Positions 8,993 through 16,342 of a DNA stretch of 64,000 nt are shown here, piece by piece. A program made the translations under genes and the position numbers. Below the pieces are notes generated by a model. That model made no database searches. It saw only the letters and a program-made list of their open reading frames with translations, and was not told the DNA's origin. Positions within the stretch are counted from its first letter, which is position 1. Each line of letters begins with the position of its first letter. Origin of the DNA: Rhodospirillaceae bacterium UBA1479 (GTDB lineage: Bacteria > Pseudomonadota > Alphaproteobacteria > Rhodospirillales > Casp-alpha2); contig DCRZ01000008.1 in assembly GCA_002325375.1 (NCBI GenBank), positions 249,438 through 313,437 on the forward strand, written 5' to 3'.

Positions 8993-10239
8993 GGCCCTGC
9001 CTCCTTGGTCCGACCACCGAGGATCAAGCCGAACAGGGACTTGGCAGGAACCGCGTCGCCGTCATCGACCGCCAGATCACGGGCCATCTCGACGATCACC
9101 CTGGACGCCTTGGCCCGGGGGGCGATCTGCACCATGGGCTTGCCCGTGGCCTGGGCCTGGGACTGCACCTTGATTTCATCAGGCAATACATAGGCCGGCT
9201 TGGGCAGCCCGCCCTTGACCGCATCAGCCTCCGTCAACTCACCCTTCTTCGCCGCCCCACCTTTGTTGAGGACGATCAGCACCGGCAGGTCGGCGCCGGC
9301 CAGGGCCTGGGCGGCGTCCTTCAGGCGCAGCGCATCGCGCAGGCCGGCCAGGGTCGGCTCGGTCACCAGGAACAGGCGGTCCAGATGCTTCACGTGATCG
9401 CCCAGGCGCCAACGCGGCAGGTCCGCCACCACATGGTCGAAGGCGCCCGCCAAGCGATCAAACAAGACATCGAGGGCACCCTCGGCAACCGCCGGTTCCG
9501 CCGCCACGTCTTCTTCCCCGGCCAGCAGGGACAGATTGTCCGTGGCGCGCACCATGGCGCGTTCCATGAACAGGCTGTCGATGCGCCCCGGGTTGTCCAA
9601 GGCTTCCTTAAAACCGCGGCCCGGCTCCAGATCCAGCATCATGGCGGCGGTGCCGAACCGCAGGTCGAGATCGACCAGGGCGCATTTGCCGGGCGCCTCG
9701 ACCGACAGCGCCCAAGCCAAGTTGACCGCGACCGTGCTGGCCCCTGCCCCACCGCGCGCCGATAGCACACCCGTGACCGTGCCGCGCCCGGCGGCGGAGA
9801 CCGCCTTGTCGCCCGTATCCGGTTGCGCCTCTGCCCCCAGGCGCACCAGGGCTGCCGTCAATTGCGGCCCGGCCACCGGTTTGACCAGATAGTCGGACAC
9901 GCCGAGATCGAGCAAGGCACGGTAGACCGCGACGTCGTTCACGGCGCCCAGGACCAGGACCCGGGTGTCCGGTTGGCAAACCTCGGCGAAGGCGTTCACG
10001 GCCGCAACCAGGTCCGTGCGGTCGGCAAGATCAAGAACCAGGTGACGGGCAGGCACGACCTCGGCCAGAGTGGCGAGGGCCGCATCCGTGTCGCCCACAT
10101 AAACGTCGCCGGCAAAGCCTGCATCCTCGGCCGCGCGTTCAAGCTGGCTGCGCGTGACCTCGTCCATGACGAAGGCCATGAAGGGCTTGGGCTTGCTGGC
10201 CACTGCCGGGGCAAGCTTCTTTTCCGGGGCCGGGGTCAT
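8989..10239 (-). CDS. cpaE: CpaE/TadZ, receiver-like plus ParA-like localisation protein
   Basis: A 416-residue cytoplasmic protein. Residues 20-140 form a receiver-like domain (VRLL-type strands, LDLGVSDYLVKPV). From residue 155 a ParA/MinD-like ATPase domain begins with SARGGAGASTVAVNLAWAL. The usual leading Lys of the deviant Walker A (KGGxGxS) is Arg here. Later motifs include VDLDLRFG and VADLPR. TadZ/CpaE proteins place the Tad machinery at a cell pole. It overlaps cpaD and tadA by 4 bases each. Confidence 0.9.
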   Translation of the reverse strand: MTPAPEKKLAPAVASKPKPFMAFVMDEVTRSQLERAAEDAGFAGDVYVGDTDAALATLAEVVPARHLVLDLADRTDLVAAVNAFAEVCQPDTRVLVLGAVNDVAVYRALLDLGVSDYLVKPVAGPQLTAALVRLGAEAQPDTGDKAVSAAGRGTVTGVLSARGGAGASTVAVNLAWALSVEAPGKCALVDLDLRFGTAAMMLDLEPGRGFKEALDNPGRIDSLFMERAMVRATDNLSLLAGEEDVAAEPAVAEGALDVLFDRLAGAFDHVVADLPRWRLGDHVKHLDRLFLVTEPTLAGLRDALRLKDAAQALAGADLPVLIVLNKGGAAKKGELTEADAVKGGLPKPAYVLPDEIKVQSQAQATGKPMVQIAPRAKASRVIVEMARDLAVDDGDAVPAKSLFGLILGGRTKEAGP

Positions 10240-11087
10240 TTGCCGGCTCCTTCGCCGCCGGCGGGCGCACCTGTTCCGGCCGCCGGTGCCTGCGACGTCG
10301 CGCCGCCCAGAAGCGGTTTGGTCTCACCCTTGCGGTAGCGCTGGATGCCCAACACCTGGGCGGCGCCGTCGGCGGGCCCGCCGTCACGCCCCCACACCAG
10401 ATCGCCCGGGTTGGCGACCATCAGGCCGAGATTGACCGCCGTGGCGCAACCCCAGTTTCCCGAAGGCTGGTTGCCATGAGTGATACCGCTGCGGTCCGTC
10501 CAATCGGGGCATCCCGGCAGCGCGACCTGATACCGGTGGACGACCAGGCGCACTGTATCGGCCGCCATCGTGGGGTCGTCGTCGATGACCAGACCGGCGG
10601 CCAGGCGCTTCAACTTCAGATAGGCCGCGACCCGCGCTGCCCGGCCGCGCGCGATTTCGCCGCCGCCGACTGGGATGGCGATTTCCAGGGCATCGGCGCG
10701 ATCGACCTTCTGGCGCGCGAGGAAGGCGTCGATGTCGCGGCCCGCCGTGGCGTCCAGAGTCACCGTTCCCTGGGAGAAGGCGACCTTATGGGCGATGGCG
10801 ACAGGCTGCACGCGGGGTTGTCGCGTGGCCGGCGGATCATAGGGCGCGTAGGCCTTGAAATCGGGAATGTGGTCGCAGGCGCCGAGCAAAATCAGACACA
10901 GAATCCCGGCCCAGGAACTGCACGCATGAGCGCCTGCCCGCCAGCCGCAGGACTGACCCTTGCCGCTGCTTCCGCCGCCGACGCCGCGGTCCCAGATGGT
11001 GGGCTTGCGCTTGGCGGTGGAAACGAACGCGGCCGGCTTCGTCTTGGCCTTGCGGGGCTTGGTGTAAATCCGGTTCGGGGTGTTCAT
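10236..11087 (-). CDS. cpaD: CpaD-like pilus assembly lipoprotein
   Basis: A 283-residue protein started at the ATG at 11087, where CAGGAG lies 7 bases upstream; an in-frame ATG at 11114 lacks a site. There is an unusually long basic, Gly-rich N-terminus of about 65 residues before the signal (ILCLILLGAC lipobox). The mature part has the CpaD features: SQGTVTLDATAGRDIDAFL, an OmpA-like DPTMAADTVRLVVHRYQVALPGCPDWT segment and GNWGCATAVNLGLMVANPGDLVWGR. CpaD is a periplasmic partner of the secretin. The long N-terminus before the signal makes the true start somewhat uncertain. Confidence 0.88.
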   Translation of the reverse strand: MNTPNRIYTKPRKAKTKPAAFVSTAKRKPTIWDRGVGGGSSGKGQSCGWRAGAHACSSWAGILCLILLGACDHIPDFKAYAPYDPPATRQPRVQPVAIAHKVAFSQGTVTLDATAGRDIDAFLARQKVDRADALEIAIPVGGGEIARGRAARVAAYLKLKRLAAGLVIDDDPTMAADTVRLVVHRYQVALPGCPDWTDRSGITHGNQPSGNWGCATAVNLGLMVANPGDLVWGRDGGPADGAAQVLGIQRYRKGETKPLLGGATSQAPAAGTGAPAGGEGAGK

Positions 11088-11139
11088 GGCAATGCTCCTG
11101 GGGTGTGAAGACATTGGGGGGGATGCGGGTAACGGGTTC

Positions 11140-12630
11140 TCAATCCTCGAAGGTGAAGCCGACGGGGCCGATCAGCGCCCGGCCGTCCTTGGTCACGGTC
11201 CGGGGTTTGGCCGGGGCGTCGGCGTGGCGGCCCGTCGATCCGCCGATGATGCGTTCGATGTCGTGGGGCGCCTGATAGCCGTCCGTAGGGGCGGCCAGCT
11301 TGCGCGACGGCGCCGGCTTGACGATGTAGGGGGTGACGATGATGACCAGTTCGGATTCCTCGCGCTGGAAGCGGTCGGACTTGAACAGGCTGCCCAACAC
11401 CGGCACGTCGCCGAGCCCGGGAAATTCCGAAATGCTGTGGGTCACGTTGTTCTGCAGCAACCCGGCGATGGCGAAGCTCTGGCCGCTGCCCAGTTCCACC
11501 GTGGTTTCCGCCCGGCGCGTGGTCAGCGACGGGATTTGAAAATTGTTCAAGGTCACCGCGTTGGCGTTGGACAGTTGGCTGACCTCGGGGCGGACATGCA
11601 GGTTGATGCGGCTGTCGCCGGAAATCGTCGGCGTGAAGGCCAGCGACACGCCGAATTCCTTGAACTCGATGACCACCCGGTCGTTGCCTTCGGGCACCAG
11701 GATCGGGAACTCGCCGCCCGCGAGGAAGCTGGCCGTCTCGCCGGACATGGCCGTCAGGTTGGGTTCGGCCAGCACGGTGACCAGGCCTTCTTCTTCCAAC
11801 GCGTCGATCACGCCGTTGACGTCGAAGGTGAACTTACCGTTGCCGGCGGAAAACGTCCCCGGATTGGCGGTCAGGGTCTGATTGATAACGTTGGCCGCGA
11901 AGGGATTGGCCGTGGCGACGCCGAAGGCGAAGGCGCCGATGGAGCCGACGGCGCTCCAGTTGAATCCCAACTGCTTGTCGACGTCACGCGACACCTCGGC
12001 GACACGGACCCGCAGATTGACCTGATTGGGCGCGTCGACGCCCAGGCGGTTGATGACGTTTTCCGGCGCCCCCGCGAAGGACACGGCAAGACGGCGGATG
12101 TCCTCGGCCCTCGACGCCGAGGGCACGATGCCGTCGACGATCAGTGCGCCGTCGATGCTGTCGACCGTGACGTCGTGATCCGGCGCCAGCTTGGCCAGGG
12201 CGTCACGCAGGCGCGACAGATTGTGGCCGACGGTGATGTCGACATTGGCCAGCACGCGTTCGGCCTGATCGACGGCATACAGGGTCGTCTCGCCCGGCGC
12301 CTTGGCGAACAGATAGACCAGGGACGGTGACTTGACCTGTACGTCGGCGATACGCGGATCGGCGATGAACACGGTCGAGGCCGGACGCAACAGGCGCACC
12401 AGGCGGCCCTTGTTGACCTCCATCTTGATGTTGGCGCCGGCCGGGCTGATGACTTCGACCCGGCCCGCGTCCAGGCCCTGGGCCGAGGCAAAAGCGGCCA
12501 GTGGGGGTGCAAACAGCATCGCCAGGATCAGCGCCAGCAAGACGCCGGCAGCCAGGATCAGGCGGCTCCACCGCTTGATCTCGCGGGGCTTGGGTCGATT
12601 GTCGAAGATGTCCATCGCCTGGGGTCGCAT
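11140..12630 (-). CDS. cpaC: CpaC/RcpA secretin of the Tad pilus
   Basis: A 496-residue outer-membrane secretin with an N-terminal signal (about residues 25-50). Two N-domain/BON-like modules follow (residues 60-215, with NKGRLVRLLRPASTVFIADP), and then the secretin core with VLAEPNLTAMSGETASFLAGGEFPI and the closing motif GDVPVLGSLFKSDRFQREESELVIIVTPYIV. It forms the pore through which the pilus leaves the cell. The start at 12630 has AAAGGG upstream; an internal ATG at 12615 is an alternative. It follows cpaB by 14 bases. Confidence 0.95.
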   Translation of the reverse strand: MRPQAMDIFDNRPKPREIKRWSRLILAAGVLLALILAMLFAPPLAAFASAQGLDAGRVEVISPAGANIKMEVNKGRLVRLLRPASTVFIADPRIADVQVKSPSLVYLFAKAPGETTLYAVDQAERVLANVDITVGHNLSRLRDALAKLAPDHDVTVDSIDGALIVDGIVPSASRAEDIRRLAVSFAGAPENVINRLGVDAPNQVNLRVRVAEVSRDVDKQLGFNWSAVGSIGAFAFGVATANPFAANVINQTLTANPGTFSAGNGKFTFDVNGVIDALEEEGLVTVLAEPNLTAMSGETASFLAGGEFPILVPEGNDRVVIEFKEFGVSLAFTPTISGDSRINLHVRPEVSQLSNANAVTLNNFQIPSLTTRRAETTVELGSGQSFAIAGLLQNNVTHSISEFPGLGDVPVLGSLFKSDRFQREESELVIIVTPYIVKPAPSRKLAAPTDGYQAPHDIERIIGGSTGRHADAPAKPRTVTKDGRALIGPVGFTFED

Positions 12631-12644
12631 GACCGTCCGCCCTT

Positions 12645-13640
12645 TCAGAAATTGGCCTGTTCGGCCTTGTCGGCGCGGATCACGTTGACCCCGCGCGCCC
12701 GCGCGCCCGGGCCGAAACGCTTGTCGCCGAGCATGCTCATGATGTCGAATTCAAGGGTGTAGCTGCCGCTCTGGTCCTGCGGTGGCGCATCGCCGTTCAA
12801 GGCGCCGACGGTGCGGGCGACTTCGGCGAACCGGTCATCGCCTGACTCTGCCGCATCGTGGCGGGCCAAGGAATGCAGGCTCAGGCTGACGCCGCCCATC
12901 TTCAACGCCAGGGCGACCTTTTCCGCCTGCTTGGGCGTGACCTCCAGGGTCGCGGTCTTGGCTACCTTGGCCTGGCCATCGCCGGCCTCGACCTTCTGAT
13001 CCATGGCGATGACGCGGGCGCCGGACAACAGCGTTTCGGAAAACTCGATCTTCTTCACCTTGCTGCCCTCGGCATCGCCGCGCCGGGTTTCCAAACGCAT
13101 CTGGCCGATGAAGATGACGTCGACCTGGTCACCCGGAAAGATGAACCCGGCGATCCCCGTGGTCGCGTTGACGGGCACGGAGACGGCGCGCTTGCCGGGC
13201 TCCAGCACCGCCGCCAGGAAGCCGCGCTCGCCCGGCTGCACCAGCTTGAGCGCCGTCACCGGCTCACCCGCCGTGATGCGGGCGCGCACGACGGCACCGT
13301 TGAACACGGCCGTGCCGTGGGTATTGGGTTTTCCGCCGTCGGCCGGTGCCGGCTTGATCCCCTTCGGCACCTCACCCTCGACGACATAGCCCTCGGCGAC
13401 GCCGTCCTTGGGCCAGGCGGCCCAGCGCAGGTCTTCGGCGCGCACGAAGCGGCCGGCTTCCAGGGTCTGCTTGGCGACCAGGACCCGGCGGGTTTCCGTG
13501 GCCGGGGCGGTTTGCGCCGGCCGGGCCTTGAACGCGGCCTGCTGTTGGGCGATCCAGTTACGGGCGAACAGCGCCGTGCCGGCGGCCGCCGTTAACGCCA
13601 CGACGATCAGCAGAATTCCGCGTAGAGAGATCGGGGACAT
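12645..13640 (-). CDS. cpaB: CpaB/RcpC, SAF-domain pilus assembly protein
   Basis: A 331-residue protein with an N-terminal membrane anchor (ILLIVVALTAAAGTALFARNWI) and a periplasmic SAF domain around residues 50-140 (VLVAKQTLEAGRFVRAEDLRWAAWP). An RcpC-type domain follows, with NATTGIAGFIFPGDQVDVIF and TLEVTPKQAEKVALAL. CpaB is thought to link the secretin to the inner-membrane parts or the cell wall. Compared with relatives it carries an insertion near residues 85-105 rich in Gly, Lys and Pro. It lies between cpaA (9 bases) and cpaC (14 bases). Confidence 0.92.
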   Translation of the reverse strand: MSPISLRGILLIVVALTAAAGTALFARNWIAQQQAAFKARPAQTAPATETRRVLVAKQTLEAGRFVRAEDLRWAAWPKDGVAEGYVVEGEVPKGIKPAPADGGKPNTHGTAVFNGAVVRARITAGEPVTALKLVQPGERGFLAAVLEPGKRAVSVPVNATTGIAGFIFPGDQVDVIFIGQMRLETRRGDAEGSKVKKIEFSETLLSGARVIAMDQKVEAGDGQAKVAKTATLEVTPKQAEKVALALKMGGVSLSLHSLARHDAAESGDDRFAEVARTVGALNGDAPPQDQSGSYTLEFDIMSMLGDKRFGPGARARGVNVIRADKAEQANF

Positions 13641-13649
13641 ATCAGCCTC

Positions 13650-14177
13650 CTATCCGGCCAGCGCCGGGGTGGCGCCCAGCAGGGACGGCACGGGCATGGT
13701 GACAAAGGTGGCGGCGACAATGGCCACGGCATAGGGCACGTCACGGCCGAGCAAGGTATGGGCGACGTCCGTTTCCCCCCGGTCGGCGAGGACCTTGGCA
13801 ACGGCCAGGCGCCAGTGCGAGATTTGAACCAGGGCGAGGGCGCCCCCGAACAATGCCGTGACGAGGATGAAATCAAGGCATGCCGACGGGCCGACCCAAA
13901 GGCTGACGGCAGTCATCAGTTTTACGTCGCCGCCGCCGAACATCCCCAATGCAAACAACGCCGTGCCGCCAGCCAGCACGGCCGCGCCAACGGCCAGCGC
14001 GCCGGCGACATCAACACCGGCGCCCGGCAGCAGGGCATAGACGGGAAACAGGGCCGCAATGGCCAGGGTCACCGAGTTGGGGATGCGGTATTCCTGAAGA
14101 TCGGTCAGCGCGGCCAGGCCGAGCAGACCGGTGAACAACGCCAGGGGAAATGCATGGATGGCGGCCGTAAGGGACAT
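13650..14177 (-). CDS. cpaA: CpaA/TadV, A24-family prepilin peptidase
   Basis: A 175-residue polytopic membrane protease started at the ATG at 14177; the longer frame to 14237 adds a Pro/His-rich tail that is unlikely to be coding. The two catalytic aspartates are in LTDLQEYRIPN and FGGGDVKL, the pattern of A24 aspartic prepilin peptidases that cleave Flp-type pilins after Gly. No methyltransferase domain is present, as usual for the short TadV form. It is expressed downstream of the pilin gene across a 291-base hairpin-rich gap. Confidence 0.9.
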   Translation of the reverse strand: MSLTAAIHAFPLALFTGLLGLAALTDLQEYRIPNSVTLAIAALFPVYALLPGAGVDVAGALAVGAAVLAGGTALFALGMFGGGDVKLMTAVSLWVGPSACLDFILVTALFGGALALVQISHWRLAVAKVLADRGETDVAHTLLGRDVPYAVAIVAATFVTMPVPSLLGATPALAG

Positions 14178-14468
14178 GGGTTGGGGCCTTTTCCGACTTG
14201 GCGGGTGGCTGGGGTGCGGCCACCCGCCCGGGTTCACGTTACGCGCTGCTCTTTCTTCATTTATTCGTTAAGAAAATTGACTAACTAATGAGCTGGTCAT
14301 ATCGGCCTTTCCGGGCCGGGGCTCCGTCCCCTCCCCCTTCGGGCCCTGCGAAACCGGGGGACCGGTTTCGTGGGGAATTGAGGACCCGAAGTTCGAACCC
14401 ATTGCAGGTTCTGGGGAGGGACATGGAGATCGTGGGGCAGTCTTATCCGTTGGTTGGCCGGAGCCGGA
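14178..14468 (-). other. Hairpin-rich gap between flp and cpaA
   Basis: No gene is visible here. The region holds a 9-base perfect stem at 14349-14370 (CGAAACCGG with a 4-base loop), a Gly/Cys-codon-free GC-rich stretch, an AT-rich patch at about 14255-14290, and a further 8-base stem at 14202-14226 close to the cpaA start. These structures follow the pilin stop on the minus strand and could stop most transcripts after the pilin, or protect the pilin message, so that pilin greatly exceeds the assembly proteins. Confidence 0.45.
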
Positions 14469-14648
14469 TTACGGGGCGACGGCTTCGTTGAGCTTGGTGG
14501 AAACGGTGGTGAACATGGTTTCCAAGGACTCGCCCATTGTGGTCAGGGCACCGATGGCGGCGACCGATACCAGGGCGGCGATCAGGCCGTACTCGATGGC
14601 CGTGGCGCCGGATTCGTCCTGCAGCAGTTTGGTGATCGTGGTCTTCAT
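14469..14648 (-). CDS. flp: Flp major pilin
   Basis: A 59-residue prepilin read from the ATG at 14648 to TAA at 14471-14469, with AGGAGA 6 bases upstream. The leader MKTTITKLLQDESG is followed by ATAIEYGLIAALV. This matches the Flp rule of cleavage after Gly with Glu and Tyr at +5 and +6, so the mature pilin would be 45 residues. The hydrophobic core (GLIAALVSVAAIGAL) and short polar tail are as in other Flp pilins. It is the first gene of the minus-strand Tad run and would be processed by CpaA encoded just downstream. Confidence 0.95.
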   Translation of the reverse strand: MKTTITKLLQDESGATAIEYGLIAALVSVAAIGALTTMGESLETMFTTVSTKLNEAVAP

Positions 14649-14659
14649 GGCTTCTCTCC

Positions 14660-14877
14660 TGAAACAATCTTCGTGGTCCGCTGTGAACCTCGATGCCCAA
14701 TTTTCTATGCCTAAAGTTATAAGTCAAAATTTTTATTTATACTCAAACAATCTATACTTTATTTATACATTTATATAAAATTTTATCTAATTTTTATTAG
14801 TTATTTTACGCAAACGTTTCAATTGACCGGATTGTTTTTCTATAACTATTAGTGCGTCTGCACAGGGAACCCCTGAC
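14660..14877. promoter_or_regulatory. AT-rich divergent promoter island of flp and tadG
   Basis: This stretch is far richer in A and T than its surroundings. It separates the pilin gene from the divergent TadG gene. It contains a direct repeat TTTATTTATAC at 14732-14742 and 14758-14768 (26 bases apart) and many T-A steps. Such islands are typical targets of H-NS-like or MucR-type silencers; the regulator is not known here. Confidence 0.5.
14722..14727 (-). promoter_or_regulatory. Possible -35 element of the flp promoter
   Basis: On the minus strand TTGACT stands about 75 bases before the flp start codon, inside an AT-rich island. The matching -10 box (17 bases on) is poor, so this is tentative; an activator may be needed. 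Confidence 0.3.
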
Positions 14878-16332
14878 ATGACGCAACTCATTGAAAATAT
14901 TTTGAAAATCATAACTCGCCTCGGCACTTGTCGGCGTGGCGGCGTCGCCGTTTTCCTTGCGCTGGCCATTATTCCGGTCATCGGTTTCGTCGGCATCGGC
15001 ACCGATGTGGCCCGTGCCTATCTGGTCAAGTCACGTCTGTCGTCGGCCCTCGACGCGGCGGCACTGGCCGGCGGACGGTCGTTCTTTCTTCCGACCCGCG
15101 ACGCCGACATCGATATGTTCTTCAATGCCAACTTCCCGGCCGGCTATCTCGGCGCCACGGTAACCGGGCCGCTTAAATTCCCCGACGTCGATAACGAGAC
15201 CTTGGAGCTGACCGCCTCGGCCGTGGTCCCGACCAGCTTCATGCGTGTTCTGGGATTTGAGGACGTCAGCGTGTCCGCCTCCTCCGAGGTCAAACGCGAG
15301 CTGATCGCCCTCGACGTGGTGCTGGCCATCGACATGTCCGGGTCCATGACGTCGGGCGCCATCGGCGGCGGATCGCGCATCGCCGCGGCGCGCGCGGCCG
15401 CCCAAACCCTGGTCGGCATCCTGTTCGGCACGGCACCGGACAAGGACCTTCTTGGCATCGGCCTGGTGCCCTGGAATTCCAAGGTCAACGTGACCATCGA
15501 CGGGACGGCCTACGATCCCGCCATGACGGCCGAGACCGCCGTCGCCGCCTATGCGCACCCAGTGACGGGGGCCGCGCAAAGCAGCGTGTTCACGGTCAAC
15601 GCCTCACCCGTACCGTTGCTGAACGATCCCGGCCCCGATTGGACCGGCTGTGTGTTTCAGCGCTATGCCGACGACGGCGACGACGGCAACGACGGCGACG
15701 TCCTGCTCGGCATCGGCCAGATCGGCACAAAGGACTGGGTCGCCTGGGAGCCCATCGGCCCGGACGGCGACCCGCAGCCCGGCTGGAGCATCTGCACCAT
15801 GGCCGTGGGCGGCAACGAATGCGGCCCCTGCCTGAGTCACGGCATCACGCCGCTGCAGCATTCCAAGGCCGTCATCGAAGGCAAGATCGACGCCCTGACC
15901 TCACCCCAGGGGCAGACCAACATTCCCCAGGGCCTGGGCTGGGCCTGGCGCGTGCTGAAACCCACAGCCCCCTTTACCGAAGCGATCCCCGATCCCCCCT
16001 ACCGCCGCCAGCAGGCGATCGTGCTGTTGACCGACGGCGAGAACGTCGGCGGATCGGGCGATGGTTACAAGGGGACCTGGGGCACCGGCGGCACCGCCCA
16101 TGACGAAATGAACAGCCGCCTTCTGGCCCTGGCAAACAACATCAAGGCCGACGGCGTCATCGTCTACGTCATCCAGTTCGCCAACAACGACGAAGATCTG
16201 AAGAACATCCTCAAGCAGGTCGCGAGCGGCCCCGACGCCCCCTATTACCACCTGGCGCCGGGGGCTTCGGAACTGCAAACCGTGTTCCGCGAAGTCGCCA
16301 ACCACTTGACCGAATTACGGCTGTCTAAGTAA
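14878..16332 (+). CDS. tadG: TadG-like pilus protein with von Willebrand A domain
   Basis: A 484-residue protein. The N-terminus has a short basic leader and a membrane helix (GGVAVFLALAIIPVIGFVGIG) followed by the TadE/TadG segment VARAYLVKSRLSSALDAAALAGG. From about residue 145 a von Willebrand A domain runs to the end, with the MIDAS motif DMSGSM (Asp152, Ser154, Ser156) and IVLLTDGENVGGSGDG. An acidic stretch DDGDDGNDGD near residue 263 could bind metal. TadG proteins are envelope components of the Tad system. It is divergent from flp and shares its AT-rich promoter. Confidence 0.85.
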   Translation: MTQLIENILKIITRLGTCRRGGVAVFLALAIIPVIGFVGIGTDVARAYLVKSRLSSALDAAALAGGRSFFLPTRDADIDMFFNANFPAGYLGATVTGPLKFPDVDNETLELTASAVVPTSFMRVLGFEDVSVSASSEVKRELIALDVVLAIDMSGSMTSGAIGGGSRIAAARAAAQTLVGILFGTAPDKDLLGIGLVPWNSKVNVTIDGTAYDPAMTAETAVAAYAHPVTGAAQSSVFTVNASPVPLLNDPGPDWTGCVFQRYADDGDDGNDGDVLLGIGQIGTKDWVAWEPIGPDGDPQPGWSICTMAVGGNECGPCLSHGITPLQHSKAVIEGKIDALTSPQGQTNIPQGLGWAWRVLKPTAPFTEAIPDPPYRRQQAIVLLTDGENVGGSGDGYKGTWGTGGTAHDEMNSRLLALANNIKADGVIVYVIQFANNDEDLKNILKQVASGPDAPYYHLAPGASELQTVFREVANHLTELRLSK

Positions 16333-16342
16333 CCCCGCCTGA

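Noticed and set aside
14385..14410. GTTCGAACCC resembling a tRNA T loop
   Set aside because: No acceptor, D or anticodon stem can be built around it.
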